From contig NZ_FRAY01000007.1 of NCBI RefSeq assembly GCF_900142475.1, forward strand, positions 93,930-157,929: 64,000 nt of DNA. Direction: 5' to 3'. This DNA comes from Fibrobacter sp. UWH4. GTDB taxonomy: Bacteria; Fibrobacterota; Fibrobacteria; Fibrobacterales; Fibrobacteraceae. How positions within the stretch are numbered: position 1 is the stretch's first letter; the number at the start of each line of letters is the position of its first letter. Both the position numbers and the translations under genes were made by a program. Below the pieces are notes generated by a model. That model made no database searches and was not told where the DNA came from. It saw only the letters and a list, made by a program, of their open reading frames with translations. This document shows, piece after piece, positions 42,039 through 51,696 of the stretch.

Positions 42039-44219
42039 TCAAGATTTTTTAAAGCCGAGACTCAGGAGCTGTTCTTCGTACAACTTATTCGCAAACAGGA
42101 ACTTGAATGTTCCGTTCTCGTAAGACATAATCGCCCTAGGAGAATCTTCCTGATAGTCGAGGCGACCCAGCTTCGAATACACCGTACGCATGTTGTCGTT
42201 TTCGGCCACGATTCCTGAAGTTTCCATGTGCTTCATGGTATCCTTCAGCGGCTGCGGTTTTCCGTAATAGTAACCCTGGACTTTTTCACAACCGATTTGT
42301 TTCAGGAATTCCAGCTGCTCCCTGGTTTCCACTCCTTCGGCCAACGTCTTCAGGCCAAGGCTTTTCGCCATGCGGACAGTCGAACTGATGATGATGCGGG
42401 AGACTTCGTTGAAGTTCGAAAGGAACGCCATGTCAATCTTGAGTTCGTCGAACTTGTAATCCTTGAGAGTATTGAGCGACGAGTAGCCGCTGCCGAAATC
42501 GTCCATCCAGACTTCGTAACCCACCAGGCGGAACCTTTCGATTTCATGCTGGATGTAGGAATCCGAAGCCATGATGCTTTCCGTAATTTCGACACGGATG
42601 TAGTCTCGCTCAATCCGGTACTTCATCAGGGCCGATTCGACCACATTAAAGATATCGCAACCGATAAAGTCAAGGCGCGAAAGGTTGAATGAAACCGGCA
42701 CTATCGGGCGGCCCTGGTCCAATTCCTCGCGAAGTTCCCTACAGACCTGTTCGATGATGTAGCTGTCGAGCTTATGGATCTGGCGCGATTCTTCGAGCGC
42801 CCCGATGAACACACCCGGATTCAGGAATCCATTCTGCGGGTCAATCCAACGGGCAAGCGCCTCCATACCGCAGAACGTTTCCGTAATCGTACGCACCACG
42901 GGCTGGTAGTAGATCTTGATATAGCCGTTCGCAATCGCCTCGTCGATATGGTTCACCACGTAGTTCTGCAAGATGAGGTCTTTGTGCAGATCCTTGTCGT
43001 AATAGCGGATAAAGTTGTCGCCCTTTTTCTTCTGGATGTTGCAGGCCAGCTTCGCCTTTTCGCTCGCGTCCAGGAACACGCCATATTCTTCGATATTGCA
43101 GATGCCGACATAGAGGTCCATCGAAATCTTGGAAACGGTTCCCTTGACACTCTTGCGGATAATATTCAGCTTGTCTTCTATTCCGCTAGAATCCGCAACG
43201 ACGGCAAAATGGTCGTTGGCGAAACGGCAAATCAGGTTATCGGGGAACTGCTTCTTGATACAGGAAGCGAAATCAATCAGGAACTCGTTACCCTGGTTAA
43301 ATCCGTTTGCACTATTGTAGAGTTTCATCCCCACGATGTCGAAGAATATGAGAACCGGAGATCCCCCCGCGTTCCGGATGTCCTCCACGTAGTTTTCGCC
43401 GCACAGGCGGCCATATTCCATATTCGGGAGACCAGTCAGCGGATCGAAATAACGGTCGGCATGTTCACATATTCGCAAGAACACGGAATTTCTCCCGCGC
43501 CAGGAAATCTGCGACACACTCATAATCAAGTCTTTGCCGGTACGCGGATTGCGGACGATCGTCTCTCCCCTTTCGATAACATCGTCAACAGATATCCGAT
43601 CGCGTTCTTCGGGCGTAAAGAAATATTCTTCGAACTTGATTCCCGAATCAAACGTCCTCACCGGTTTCCACACCTGTTCCACCGAGGCGCTCACCATGTA
43701 GATTTCATGCGTATCCGCGTTGAAGATCACAAACGGGTCCACCTTGTCCGTATTCAGGAACTCAACGACGCCCTCCTCGAAATCGCTTCGCGAGCCTCCG
43801 TTGGACTCCAGTGCAGCGGTCACGTCATCGTAAACGACAACGGCGCATTTCGTACCATCTTCGAGATAGCGGTGGTACCCTACGGCGTGAACCGTGCGAT
43901 AATCTTTCCGGCCATAAAGCTTTTGACGGTAAACGACATCGTAACACCCGTCCTCGATTTTCGAAAAATCCTTGGCCTTGGTCGCCACGTAAACGACATC
44001 TTCCTGGTGGACGTCCCGGTACATGTCTTCATCGAGAAAGCGCACCAGGTCTTCGCGGGTCTTTCCCGGTGCCTGCCAACGGACAAGCCCGTCAGAAACA
44101 AGTACAGTCCGAGCCTTGCCGTCCACATGCCGGTAAACTGCGAGCGGGACCCCAGACTTTTCCAATTCACACTTCAAGACTTCAGGTAATTTGCAAGACT
44201 CTTTCAAAGACATCGCCAT
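42039..44219 (-). CDS. PAS-GGDEF-EAL protein, likely c-di-GMP phosphodiesterase
   Basis: 726 residues, soluble. Residues 1-255 are PAS-like sensor segments. The GGDEF domain (258-420, DPLTGLPNMEYG) is degenerate: the signature is RFANDHF at 332-338, so no cyclase activity is expected. The EAL domain (425-670) keeps the catalytic set: EAL at 453-455, NLSR, VEITES, DDFGSGYSS, KIDMAFL, AEGVET and QGYYYGKP. Hydrolysis of c-di-GMP is likely, with the GGDEF part possibly sensing GTP. Co-transcribed with the degenerate receiver protein. Confidence 0.88.
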   Translation of the reverse strand: MAMSLKESCKLPEVLKCELEKSGVPLAVYRHVDGKARTVLVSDGLVRWQAPGKTREDLVRFLDEDMYRDVHQEDVVYVATKAKDFSKIEDGCYDVVYRQKLYGRKDYRTVHAVGYHRYLEDGTKCAVVVYDDVTAALESNGGSRSDFEEGVVEFLNTDKVDPFVIFNADTHEIYMVSASVEQVWKPVRTFDSGIKFEEYFFTPEERDRISVDDVIERGETIVRNPRTGKDLIMSVSQISWRGRNSVFLRICEHADRYFDPLTGLPNMEYGRLCGENYVEDIRNAGGSPVLIFFDIVGMKLYNSANGFNQGNEFLIDFASCIKKQFPDNLICRFANDHFAVVADSSGIEDKLNIIRKSVKGTVSKISMDLYVGICNIEEYGVFLDASEKAKLACNIQKKKGDNFIRYYDKDLHKDLILQNYVVNHIDEAIANGYIKIYYQPVVRTITETFCGMEALARWIDPQNGFLNPGVFIGALEESRQIHKLDSYIIEQVCRELREELDQGRPIVPVSFNLSRLDFIGCDIFNVVESALMKYRIERDYIRVEITESIMASDSYIQHEIERFRLVGYEVWMDDFGSGYSSLNTLKDYKFDELKIDMAFLSNFNEVSRIIISSTVRMAKSLGLKTLAEGVETREQLEFLKQIGCEKVQGYYYGKPQPLKDTMKHMETSGIVAENDNMRTVYSKLGRLDYQEDSPRAIMSYENGTFKFLFANKLYEEQLLSLGFKKS

Positions 44220-44598
44220 AAACCAAACAAAAATGTGATTTATTACTTAAAATAACATAATCGTTACTAAAAAGCAATCATATTTACACGCTATTCCTGT
44301 AAAATGCCCCAAAAACGCGGTTTTCGTGTAAAAATCGTTGTTTGCATATAGAATATGCCGAGCGAAGGCAATAGGCATTTAGCCTATTGTCGGAGCGAAG
44401 GGCGAACAACGAGTGACTAATCCTTTTGGAGTTCTCTCTTTTCGTTGTTCGCATATAGAAAAAGAGCCGCCCCACGAGGGAGCGACCAATTTAGTTTTGC
44501 TTGGATCCTATCGGCTTTTCAAGCCTCCAGGATGACATTGCTAGCAATTTGCTCAGAGTGCCAAAGGCACGACCTCACGCCTCACTAGCTCAAACCTC
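44220..44598. other. Intergenic region: direct repeats, dispersed repeat, tsf terminator
   Basis: Contains two copies of CGTTGTTYGCATATAGA (near 44335 and 44443) flanking an AT-rich dyad around GAATATGCC...GGCATTTAGCC. It also holds a dispersed repeat (GGATCCTATCGG...CCAGGATGACA) at 44513-44536 and the tsf terminator. No gene seen. Confidence 0.5.
44460..44490 (-). terminator. Intrinsic terminator of rpsB-tsf
   Basis: On the minus strand GTCGCTCC-ctcgt-GGGGCGGC (G-U pairs allowed) is followed by TCTTTTTC. Confidence 0.65.
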
Positions 44599-45483
44599 TT
44601 AGTTACCGCGTTCGAAGCGGATGAAGTTCACGACCTTCAGGCTGGAAAGACCGAGCTGCTTGGCGACGACTTCCTGGAGGTAGTCCTTGACGCTGAGCTT
44701 CTTCGGGTTCTTTTCGGACATGAAGAATTCCTGGTCTTCGAGAACGATTTCCTTGAGCACCTTGGCGACGCGACCGTCGATCTGGCGCTGCAGGAATTCG
44801 GGCTTCGGAGCCTTGCCGGAAGCTTCGATCTGGGCCTTGGCGATTTCCTTTTCCTTTTCGATGGTTTCGGCCGGGACGGCGGCATCGTTCAGAGCGACCG
44901 GAGCAAATGCGGCGGCCTGCATAGCGATGTCCTTAGCAGCCTGCTTGAGAGCAGCTTCGTCAGAAGCGGTGCTTTCGAAAGCGAGTTCGGTAATCACGCC
45001 GATCTTGCCCTTCATGTGGCTGTAAACGCCAAACACGGAGTTAGCGACCTTCTTGATTTCGGCGAACTTGCGGAAGTCGATGTTTTCCTGGATCTTGACG
45101 AGCACGTCCTGGAGCACATCGTTGATCTTCTTGCCATCGACCACGGCGTTCTTGAGGTCGTCGACAGAGGCGATAGCCTGAGTTTCGACAGCCTTCACGG
45201 CCATGTTAGCGAGAGCGACGAAGTCGTCGTTGTTGGAAACCGGTTCCGTTTCGCAAGAGAGTTCGAAAGCAGCGGCCTTGTCGGCGGTTTCGATGAGGTA
45301 GATGCGGCCTTCCTTGGCGGCCTTGTCGGCACGCTTGGCGGCAACAGCAGCACCCTGCTTGCGGAGGAGTTCAACGGCCTTGTCCATGTCGCCGTCAGTT
45401 TCGGTGAGGGCCTTCTTGCACTGCATCATGCCCACGCCAGTCTTCTGGCGGAGTTCGTTAACGAGGGAAGCGGTAATCTGCAT
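44599..45483 (-). CDS. tsf: Elongation factor Ts
   Basis: 294 residues. Exchanges GDP for GTP on EF-Tu. The N-terminal LRQKTGVGMMQCKKALTETDGDMDKAVELLRKQG and the TDF-like core (IETADKAAAFELSCETEPVSNNDDFVALA) are conserved. Two residues downstream of rpsB, as in most bacteria. Confidence 0.96.
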   Translation of the reverse strand: MQITASLVNELRQKTGVGMMQCKKALTETDGDMDKAVELLRKQGAAVAAKRADKAAKEGRIYLIETADKAAAFELSCETEPVSNNDDFVALANMAVKAVETQAIASVDDLKNAVVDGKKINDVLQDVLVKIQENIDFRKFAEIKKVANSVFGVYSHMKGKIGVITELAFESTASDEAALKQAAKDIAMQAAAFAPVALNDAAVPAETIEKEKEIAKAQIEASGKAPKPEFLQRQIDGRVAKVLKEIVLEDQEFFMSEKNPKKLSVKDYLQEVVAKQLGLSSLKVVNFIRFERGN

Positions 45484-45484
45484 A

Positions 45485-46225
45485 TTACTTTTCTTCCTCG
45501 CCGTTGTCGAACTTCTTCACTTCTTCCTTGTCGGCCTTCTTGTCGGCGGAACGCTTTGCAACGTTCGCGGCAATGTAGTCGATGATGAGCGTGAGGGACT
45601 TCACGGCGTCATCGTTGGCCGGAATCGGATAGTCCACGAGAGTCGGGTCGACGTTCGTGTCGCAAATACCGATGATAGGAATGTGGAGGCGGCGAGCTTC
45701 AGCCACGGCGATCTTTTCGTGAGCGAGGTCGGTCACGACGAGGAGGCCCGGGAGGTTCACCATTTCACGGATGCCACCGAACACGGAAAGGAGCTTTTCG
45801 CGTTCGCGGTTCTTGTCGAGGACTTCCTTCTTGGAGAGGGCCTGGAAAGTACCATCGGCTTCCATGGCGTCGATCTTGTCAATCTTCTTGATGGACTTGC
45901 GGACGGTCTGGAAGTTCGTGAGCATACCACCGAGCCAGCGGTTGGTCACGGAGAACTGGTTGCAAGAAGCAGCAGCATCGAGCACGCACTGACGAGCGGT
46001 CGGCTTGGTGCCAACGAAGAGCACAGTCTTGCCAGATTCAGAAATCTTGGCAGCGGCCTTGGCGGCTTCTTCAAGGAGTTCGCGGGTCTTGGAGAGGTTG
46101 AGAACGTAGATGCCGTTCTTTTCAGCCAAGATGTAGGGTTTCATTTTCGGGTTCCAGCGCTGAGTCTGGTGACCAAAGTGGGAGCCTGCAGCAAGCAGAT
46201 CTTCGACAGAAGGCAGATTTGCCAT
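45485..46225 (-). CDS. rpsB: 30S ribosomal protein S2
   Basis: 246 residues. LPSVEDLLAAGSHFGHQTQRWNPKMKPYI, the VLFVGTKPTARQ segment, NRWLGGMLTNFQTVRKSI and LLVVTDLAHEKIAVAEARRLHIPIIGICDTN are diagnostic. First gene of rpsB-tsf with a long leader. The usual neighbour pyrH is 19 kb away. Confidence 0.97.
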   Translation of the reverse strand: MANLPSVEDLLAAGSHFGHQTQRWNPKMKPYILAEKNGIYVLNLSKTRELLEEAAKAAAKISESGKTVLFVGTKPTARQCVLDAAASCNQFSVTNRWLGGMLTNFQTVRKSIKKIDKIDAMEADGTFQALSKKEVLDKNREREKLLSVFGGIREMVNLPGLLVVTDLAHEKIAVAEARRLHIPIIGICDTNVDPTLVDYPIPANDDAVKSLTLIIDYIAANVAKRSADKKADKEEVKKFDNGEEEK

Positions 46226-46402
46226 AATGTATTTCCTTTTCGGTTGTTACTACCCGGACTGCAATTAAGCCGCGAAGCACAGGGCGGACCCAGGGGTCAG
46301 GACAGTGCCACCGAAGCGACTCTCGCAAGCCGGTGATTGGTTTTACCTGGGCGAAATTGCCCAAGCGCGCGTAAATATAGCTAAAGGCGAGCGTCGCGGC
46401 AA
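46226..46402 (-). promoter_or_regulatory. rpsB promoter and structured leader
   Basis: On the minus strand TTGCCG (46402-46397) and TATATT (46379-46374), 17-nt spacer, give a start near 46367 and a leader of about 140 nt. The leader contains pairable segments (GGGCAATTTCGCCC, CACCGGCTT...TCGGTGG, GACCCCTGGGTC). Autogenous control by S2 acting on an rpsB leader is known in several phyla; whether this is such an element is inferred. Confidence 0.55.
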
Positions 46403-46527
46403 CCGCACTTGTGCGGATTGACATGACCGAGCCGAGCTATATGCGCCCCAGGGGCGCCAATGTAGAAAAAAGAGGGAGCAGTGTCTAATGTATATTTGAA
46501 CGAAAAAGCCGTATAAAGGACCCCCAA

Positions 46528-48267
46528 ATGTCTACCATCCGCAAAAGAATTTCCGCCAATTCCAATTCCCGCTCCGAAAAAGCCCTTTTCGATACCGCCG
46601 CCTGCCTGAACGACGAATGGGACATCTGGATGAACCCGCGGCTAAAATTCGAGGACAGGAAGAATTCCCAAAGCATCGACCACGAGGTGGACTGCATTCT
46701 GTACCACAAGAAATACGGGATGCTCCTGATCGAATGCAAGGACGGGCAGATTTCCACCGAAGAAGCCCAGGGTACCGAAAACGGATTCATCTGGAAACAG
46801 GGGGGCCGCATCATGGACCGCTCCCCCATCCAGCAAATCGAGCAGTCCATCCACCCGCTCCACGACCACTTCAGCGAGATGTTCCCCAAAGAAGGCGGAC
46901 TCACCTACTACAAGGTGCGCGTGCAGTGGGCAGTCTGTTTTGCCGACATGGAAAACATGGGCAAAATCGGCAGCAACGCCATTCAGCCCAAGCGCATCAT
47001 CCTGAAGCAAGACCTTAAAAGCTACAACACACTCGAACGCAAGGTCAAGAAAATTCTCGAGACCAAGGAAGAATCGCACGGAGGAAAGCCCTTCCCGAAC
47101 GAAGTTCTGAGCGACGAGGACTACAACCGCCTCACGAGTTTCTTGGGCTGCTTCGACGAGCCGACCTGGCCGGAACTCTGGGAAATGGAATCGAACGCGC
47201 GCCTGCAGCCGACCGCTTTCCAGGAAATGCTCATGGAATCGATCACCAGGAATCCGCGCATACAGATCGAAGGGGTCGCCGGGTCCGGAAAATCGCTCTT
47301 GGTGCTGTGGGAGACCCGGCGCCTTATCGCCGAAGGCAAACGCGTCGCGGTACTCTGCTTTAACGACCTGCTGGCAGAACAGCTTCAGAAAAATTTCAAG
47401 AAAGAAGGCCTTGACGACAGCCAGGTGGTCGCGGCCAGCTTCCACAAGCTGGCCTGCAAGTACGTGCGCAACGCCAAGATAGAAGGAGTGCCCCGCCACG
47501 AACCGGAAGATCCCGCCGCAAAGACGGATTACTATAAGGCCGTCGTCGCAAGTTTCCCTGCCGCCATCAAGGCGCTCCGCGAGAAAAAGAAGAAACAGTT
47601 CTTCGACGCCATCGTCATCGACGAAGGGCAAGACTTCGAAAACGGCTGGCTGGATACAGCGCTGCAGCTATTGAAAGACCCCGAAAAAGGAATCGTCCGC
47701 TTTTTCTACGACCGCAACCAGACCATCTTCAAGAACCGCAACGTTCTCGGGAACAAGACTATAGGCGCCCTGCCGGTAATGGTGCTGAAACGCGGGTACC
47801 GCTGCACCAAGAAAATCCTGGACTGGGTCTACGACACGACCGACATCAGAATCCCCTGCTACGACGATACCCCGACAGGCCGCCCCGTCGATGTCAGGAT
47901 GTATGAAAATCCAGAAGACCAGGTCGAATTGCTGCGCAAAGAAATCAGGCGTCTACAGAAAAAAGGAGTCGGCCCCGAGAACATCCTTGTCGTCTCGCTG
48001 CGCAGCCGCGCAAATTCGGGGCTTGCCAACCTGGACGACGACGAATTCCACTGGAGCGACATCAGCGATTCCCTGAACGGGACCGCGATAAACATCGTGT
48101 CGGTGTACCGCTACAAGGGCCTGGACAAGCAAGTGGTGATCCTGACGGACCTGGAACCCTCCAAGAACGGCCCGGGATTCCCGCACAGCAATGCCCACCT
48201 GATCATGGTCGGCGCGACGCGTGCCAAGGAACACCTCATCGTGTTCAAGCAACGGCATAAGATTTAA
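46528..48267 (+). CDS. NERD nuclease-SF1 helicase fusion
   Basis: 579 residues. The N-terminal NERD domain of the PD-(D/E)XK fold has HEVDCILYHKKYGMLLIECKDG (Asp55, Glu69, Lys71). The SF1 helicase core follows, with Walker A GVAGSGKS at 249-256, Walker B IVIDEGQDF, a GYRCTKKI motif, IVSVYRYKGLDKQVVIL (motif V) and VGATRAKEHL (motif VI). AAAGGA lies upstream of the ATG. NERD-helicases are DNA-processing enzymes, sometimes in defence islands. It stands alone on the plus strand. Confidence 0.85.
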   Translation: MSTIRKRISANSNSRSEKALFDTAACLNDEWDIWMNPRLKFEDRKNSQSIDHEVDCILYHKKYGMLLIECKDGQISTEEAQGTENGFIWKQGGRIMDRSPIQQIEQSIHPLHDHFSEMFPKEGGLTYYKVRVQWAVCFADMENMGKIGSNAIQPKRIILKQDLKSYNTLERKVKKILETKEESHGGKPFPNEVLSDEDYNRLTSFLGCFDEPTWPELWEMESNARLQPTAFQEMLMESITRNPRIQIEGVAGSGKSLLVLWETRRLIAEGKRVAVLCFNDLLAEQLQKNFKKEGLDDSQVVAASFHKLACKYVRNAKIEGVPRHEPEDPAAKTDYYKAVVASFPAAIKALREKKKKQFFDAIVIDEGQDFENGWLDTALQLLKDPEKGIVRFFYDRNQTIFKNRNVLGNKTIGALPVMVLKRGYRCTKKILDWVYDTTDIRIPCYDDTPTGRPVDVRMYENPEDQVELLRKEIRRLQKKGVGPENILVVSLRSRANSGLANLDDDEFHWSDISDSLNGTAINIVSVYRYKGLDKQVVILTDLEPSKNGPGFPHSNAHLIMVGATRAKEHLIVFKQRHKI

Positions 48268-48566
48268 AAAGTTTACAAAACTTTTTGACCCCAAATTCCG
48301 AGTGTCATCTTTTGACATCTGGGTGTTGCTATATTTGTAAGCATGAGAGTGATTGATAATTTCTCTGTTTGGTTTTCCGGTGCCCCGACGGGCGCTTCCT
48401 CCTATTATATCTATAAGGGTCTCGCCCTCGGCTTGACCAAATAATTTTCGTCTTTTCCCTTTATATAACCGTCTTTTGATAAAAATTTTATCAAGGGGCT
48501 TTTTGTCGTCTTTTCTCGCCGTCCGCCAGCCGACGGACACCGTCAAACACCCAAAGGAGTACGCCC
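48268..48566. other. Intergenic region before sigma-like gene
   Basis: Contains a TGTCA-tcttt-TGACA dyad (48303-48317), a 33-codon open frame (48343-48444, MRVIDNFSVWFSGAPTGASS...) with no ribosome-binding site, and an AT dyad TTGATAAAA-a-TTTTATCAA (48476-48494). None is clearly a gene. Confidence 0.35.
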
Positions 48567-49226
48567 ATGCGTCACAACAACACCCCGGCCACCGCCACCC
48601 AGATCAACAACCTCATCGCGCTCGTCCAGACCGCCCCTACCGATGAGGCCCGCGCAAGCGCCATCGGGCAGATGTGGGAGCAGTTCGGCGACAATGTCGT
48701 AGGAATCGCCGCCAAGCAGTCCTACAACATGGACTCCGATTTTGGCTACCACGGCTACAGCGTCGCTGACCGCCGCGCCGCCGTCATGGGAGAGACCTTC
48801 GAGGTGTTCCTCAAGACCGCCCAGGAATTCGACAGCACCCTCGGCGTGCCCTTCATGGCACACGCCGCCAACAAGGTCAAATGGCAGCTCCAGACCGACA
48901 AGCGAGAAAATTCCAAAAGAGACGACCGCGAAGAGCCTCTCGACTACATCGAGAACTGCGCCGCCCCCAACGACATGGAAAACAACGTCTACCTCAAGGA
49001 CGCCATCGATGCCATCAAGCGCAGCCTCAAGGGCAACCCGACGCTCCTCCGCTACTTCGACACCCTCATGGACATCTGCTACGACGGCCTGAACCCCACC
49101 GACGCCGAAGCCGCCAGACGCATGGGGTGCACCCGCGCCACCACGAACAACTACCGCAAGCAGCTGCTTCAGCACTTGAGCGAATACGGTCTGGTCGAAG
49201 ACTGCCGCATGGCCCTGGCGGCGTAG
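48567..49226 (+). CDS. Sigma-70-like / HTH DNA-binding protein
   Basis: 219 residues with AAAGGAG upstream of the ATG. The middle (FDSTLGVPFMAHAANKVKWQLQTDKRENSKRDDREEPLDYIE) resembles sigma region 2 of small phage or plasmid sigma-like proteins. The C-terminal part (LNPTDAEAARRMGCTRATTNNYRKQLLQHL) is a helix-turn-helix like region 4. No clear target. Ala/Asp-rich, GC-rich codon use like core genes. Confidence 0.55.
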   Translation: MRHNNTPATATQINNLIALVQTAPTDEARASAIGQMWEQFGDNVVGIAAKQSYNMDSDFGYHGYSVADRRAAVMGETFEVFLKTAQEFDSTLGVPFMAHAANKVKWQLQTDKRENSKRDDREEPLDYIENCAAPNDMENNVYLKDAIDAIKRSLKGNPTLLRYFDTLMDICYDGLNPTDAEAARRMGCTRATTNNYRKQLLQHLSEYGLVEDCRMALAA

Positions 49227-49262
49227 CCGTGGCCGCCCCTTTTGCAGCCAAATTTTGCCGTG

Positions 49263-49484
49263 TTACGGTAGCACGGCATTCCATTTTGAGCTAAAAACGT
49301 TAACAAAAAAAAACAAAAGTTTACAAAAATGCCAAGTAAAAATAGGGTGATCGTTAACAACATCACGAAACACCGCGTAAGTCTGTTCGGTTATCCTATT
49401 GAAATTGCCTAGGGCACACTTCATGGAGCCCAGCTTTTTCTCGTAAGCTTCGTAACGCTCGTTGATGTTGTCGTTCTTATTCAT
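49263..49484 (-). CDS. Small hypothetical protein
   Basis: 73 residues from the ATG at 49484 with GGAG 6 nt upstream. A charged helical N-terminus (NKNDNINERYEAYEKKLGSMKCALGNFNRI) is followed by a hydrophobic C-terminal segment (TWHFCKLLFFFVNVF) that could anchor in a membrane. No family recognised; the tail crosses A/T homopolymers, so the real end is uncertain. Confidence 0.4.
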   Translation of the reverse strand: MNKNDNINERYEAYEKKLGSMKCALGNFNRITEQTYAVFRDVVNDHPIFTWHFCKLLFFFVNVFSSKWNAVLP

Positions 49485-49538
49485 AAAGGGCTCCAAGAAA
49501 GAGATTCATATTTATATCGTTCTAGGAAATCCGCATGT

Positions 49539-49937
49539 AAAGTCGCCAAAGAAAAAATTGCAGACATCTGCAAAGAAGCCGGAACAACTCCAGTGCAATA
49601 TCAAACTGGTTCAGGATACTTCATGGCCACACTACTACGAAAAGGGACAGAAAAAAGCAAAAAAGATACCACAAATGTCCCTGTAAATGATACCATAAAC
49701 ACGGTCATTGACCCTGTAAATGTCCCTGAAATAAATTTATCTGACAAGGAGCGACAGGTTCTTGATTTCATTATAAAGAAAAACAACATCACCGCCAAAG
49801 AAATCGCCGAAAAAATTGGCGTCAGTGATAAAACGGTTAAACGAGCCATCAGCACGCTCAAAACAAATGGGCTCATTGTACGCATCGGCAGTGACAAGAA
49901 GGGGTTCTGGAGCGTCAAGGATTGCATAATTGATTAA
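49539..49937 (+). pseudogene. 3' remnant of an AlbA_2/RecG-type ATP-binding protein
   Basis: The frame reads KVAKEKIADICKEAGTTPVQ, then FMATLLRK, a Thr/Asn/Val linker and a winged helix (LSDKERQVLDFIIKKNNITAKEIAEKIGVSDKTVKRAISTLKTNGLIVRIGSDKKGFW). This matches the C-terminal third of schlafen-AlbA/RecG-like proteins that end in such a winged helix; the N-terminal domain is absent. Internal ATG codons could still give a small HTH protein. Relic of an accessory gene. Confidence 0.65.
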
Positions 49938-50004
49938 CTTAGTAGAGGAACTTTTCAATGCCGAGGAATAGCGCGTTCAACTCGCTTTATACAAAATTTA
50001 TACA

Positions 50005-50037
50005 AAAGGGTTCCCCGCTAGGCAGGGAGCCCTCTTT
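50005..50037. terminator. Bidirectional intrinsic terminator
   Basis: GGGTTCCC-cgctaggca-GGGAGCCC (one G-U) with TCTTT on the plus side and TTTTGT on the minus side, between the remnant and rmuC. Confidence 0.6.
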
Positions 50038-50061
50038 GCATCAGGAGATGAATTTTCACTC

Positions 50062-51579
50062 TTAATTCTGTGCAGGATTGCCCTGCATCTCAATCACCTC
50101 GATTTCGGTCGGGAGCGGATTGTTCTTGTCCTGCTTTGCGCCCAGGCTTTCCAGCTGACGGCAGGTGGTAAGCACACTCTGTCCCTTCTCGGCGAATTTT
50201 GACATTCCGTTCTGGTAAGCCTTCTGGGCATTGTCCAGCGCCTTGCCCACATCGCCCATCTGCTTTACGAACATGCCCACGCGCTTGAGCATTTCGTTTG
50301 CAAGTTCAAAGACCTTCTGCTGGTTTTGCGCCTGCTGCACCTGGCGCCAAGTCAGCTTGATAATGCGGAGGGCCGCATATAGGGTCTGTTCGTCGGCGAT
50401 ATACACGCCCTTTTCCATGGCTTCGCGCCAGAGCGAGGGCTTTTCGGCCAGCGCCCGCCAAAGCGCATCGGCGCGGGGTACGAACATAATCACAAAGTCG
50501 ATAGTTTCCCTGGGCGCCTTCACGTAGTTTTCGTACTTCTTGCCGGAAAGTTCCTTTACGTGCTGTTCCAGGCTCTGGATATGCTTTTTCAGCCAATCCT
50601 TGCGCACTTCAGGGTCTTCGGCACGGTTGTACTCAAAGAACGCGGCCATCGAAACCTTGGAATCGACAATCACGTCCTTTTTCGTATCCAGATGGACGAT
50701 CACATCGGGGCGCATGCTGCGGCCGCTTTCTTCAGACACCAACAGATTGCCGTTCTGGTCGCGGAGCGGCGCCTGCGTTTCGAAATGGGTCCCCTCCTGG
50801 AGCCCTAACGAGGCCAGGAGTTCCTCCAAGACGCATTCGCCCCAGTCTCCCTGAATCTTGCTGTCGTGCTTGAAGGCTCGGATCAGGTCGTCGGCGGTCT
50901 GCTTGGTCTTGGCGTTCGAATCGATGGCCTGGCTCAGCGCATCCTTGAGCGAGGTATTCGTTTCCACCTGCTTGAGGGTGCTGTCCTTCATGGTCTGCTC
51001 CATCTTGGCGATGGTTTCCTTGAGCGGATTCACCAACTGTTCCATGGTCGCATGGCCAGATTCCGCAATGTCCTTTTGACGCTGCTTGAGCATTTCCTCG
51101 GTGGCGGTTTTCGCCTCGGCCACAAGGCGCTTCGAGATGTCGTCGAAGCGTTCCTTCTGTTCATTGAAGGCATTCTGGTGAACGCGTTCCAATTCCTGCC
51201 TTTCGGTTTCAAGCCGCTTTTCAGCCGCCATTTTTTCGTCGGCAAGCCTCTTTTCGGCCCGGGACCGTTCTTCGGCGATTCTCTTTTCCGCCTCTTCTTT
51301 TTCGGCAGCAAGGCGCTTGGCGGCAGCGTCCTTTTCGTCGGCGATGCGCTTTTCTGCTTCGGCCTTTACCTCCGCGAGCTGATTTTCTGCGGTTTCGCGG
51401 GCGGCATGGAGCTTTTCAGTTTCCGCATTCAGCTGGCTCTGCAATACCGCCACTTGCGTTTCAAGTTCCGCACTGCTTTGCTTGCATTCTGCATCCCGCT
51501 GCGCGCCCTTGACACGCATTACGAGGATGCCGATTACGATTCCGAGGACTGCACTCAAAATTCCAACTGCTATGATCAT
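50062..51579 (-). CDS. rmuC: DNA recombination protein RmuC
   Basis: 505 residues. One N-terminal membrane helix (AVGILSAVLGIVIGILVM), a long Lys/Glu/Ala coiled coil (about 40-200), then the RmuC nuclease-like domain (KIQGDWGECVLEELLASLGLQEGTHFETQ, RPDVIVHLDTKKDVIVDSKVSMAAFFEY, FVIMFVPRADALWRAL). RmuC limits recombination between inverted repeats. Length is typical. Confidence 0.92.
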   Translation of the reverse strand: MIIAVGILSAVLGIVIGILVMRVKGAQRDAECKQSSAELETQVAVLQSQLNAETEKLHAARETAENQLAEVKAEAEKRIADEKDAAAKRLAAEKEEAEKRIAEERSRAEKRLADEKMAAEKRLETERQELERVHQNAFNEQKERFDDISKRLVAEAKTATEEMLKQRQKDIAESGHATMEQLVNPLKETIAKMEQTMKDSTLKQVETNTSLKDALSQAIDSNAKTKQTADDLIRAFKHDSKIQGDWGECVLEELLASLGLQEGTHFETQAPLRDQNGNLLVSEESGRSMRPDVIVHLDTKKDVIVDSKVSMAAFFEYNRAEDPEVRKDWLKKHIQSLEQHVKELSGKKYENYVKAPRETIDFVIMFVPRADALWRALAEKPSLWREAMEKGVYIADEQTLYAALRIIKLTWRQVQQAQNQQKVFELANEMLKRVGMFVKQMGDVGKALDNAQKAYQNGMSKFAEKGQSVLTTCRQLESLGAKQDKNNPLPTEIEVIEMQGNPAQN

Positions 51580-51696
51580 ACCATTCTCCTTTTGCTACTA
51601 AGAATATATCGCTTTTTCACAAAGTTTTGTTAAATTCTTTAAAATCTTTTTCTTTCCTCATTCCTCGCCCACTCCGCGTCCATAATTAGTACCTCC

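Noticed and set aside
48343..48444. 33-codon ORF before the sigma-like gene
   Set aside because: No ribosome-binding site, and the nearby TTGACA does not have a well-spaced -10 element giving a start upstream of its ATG.
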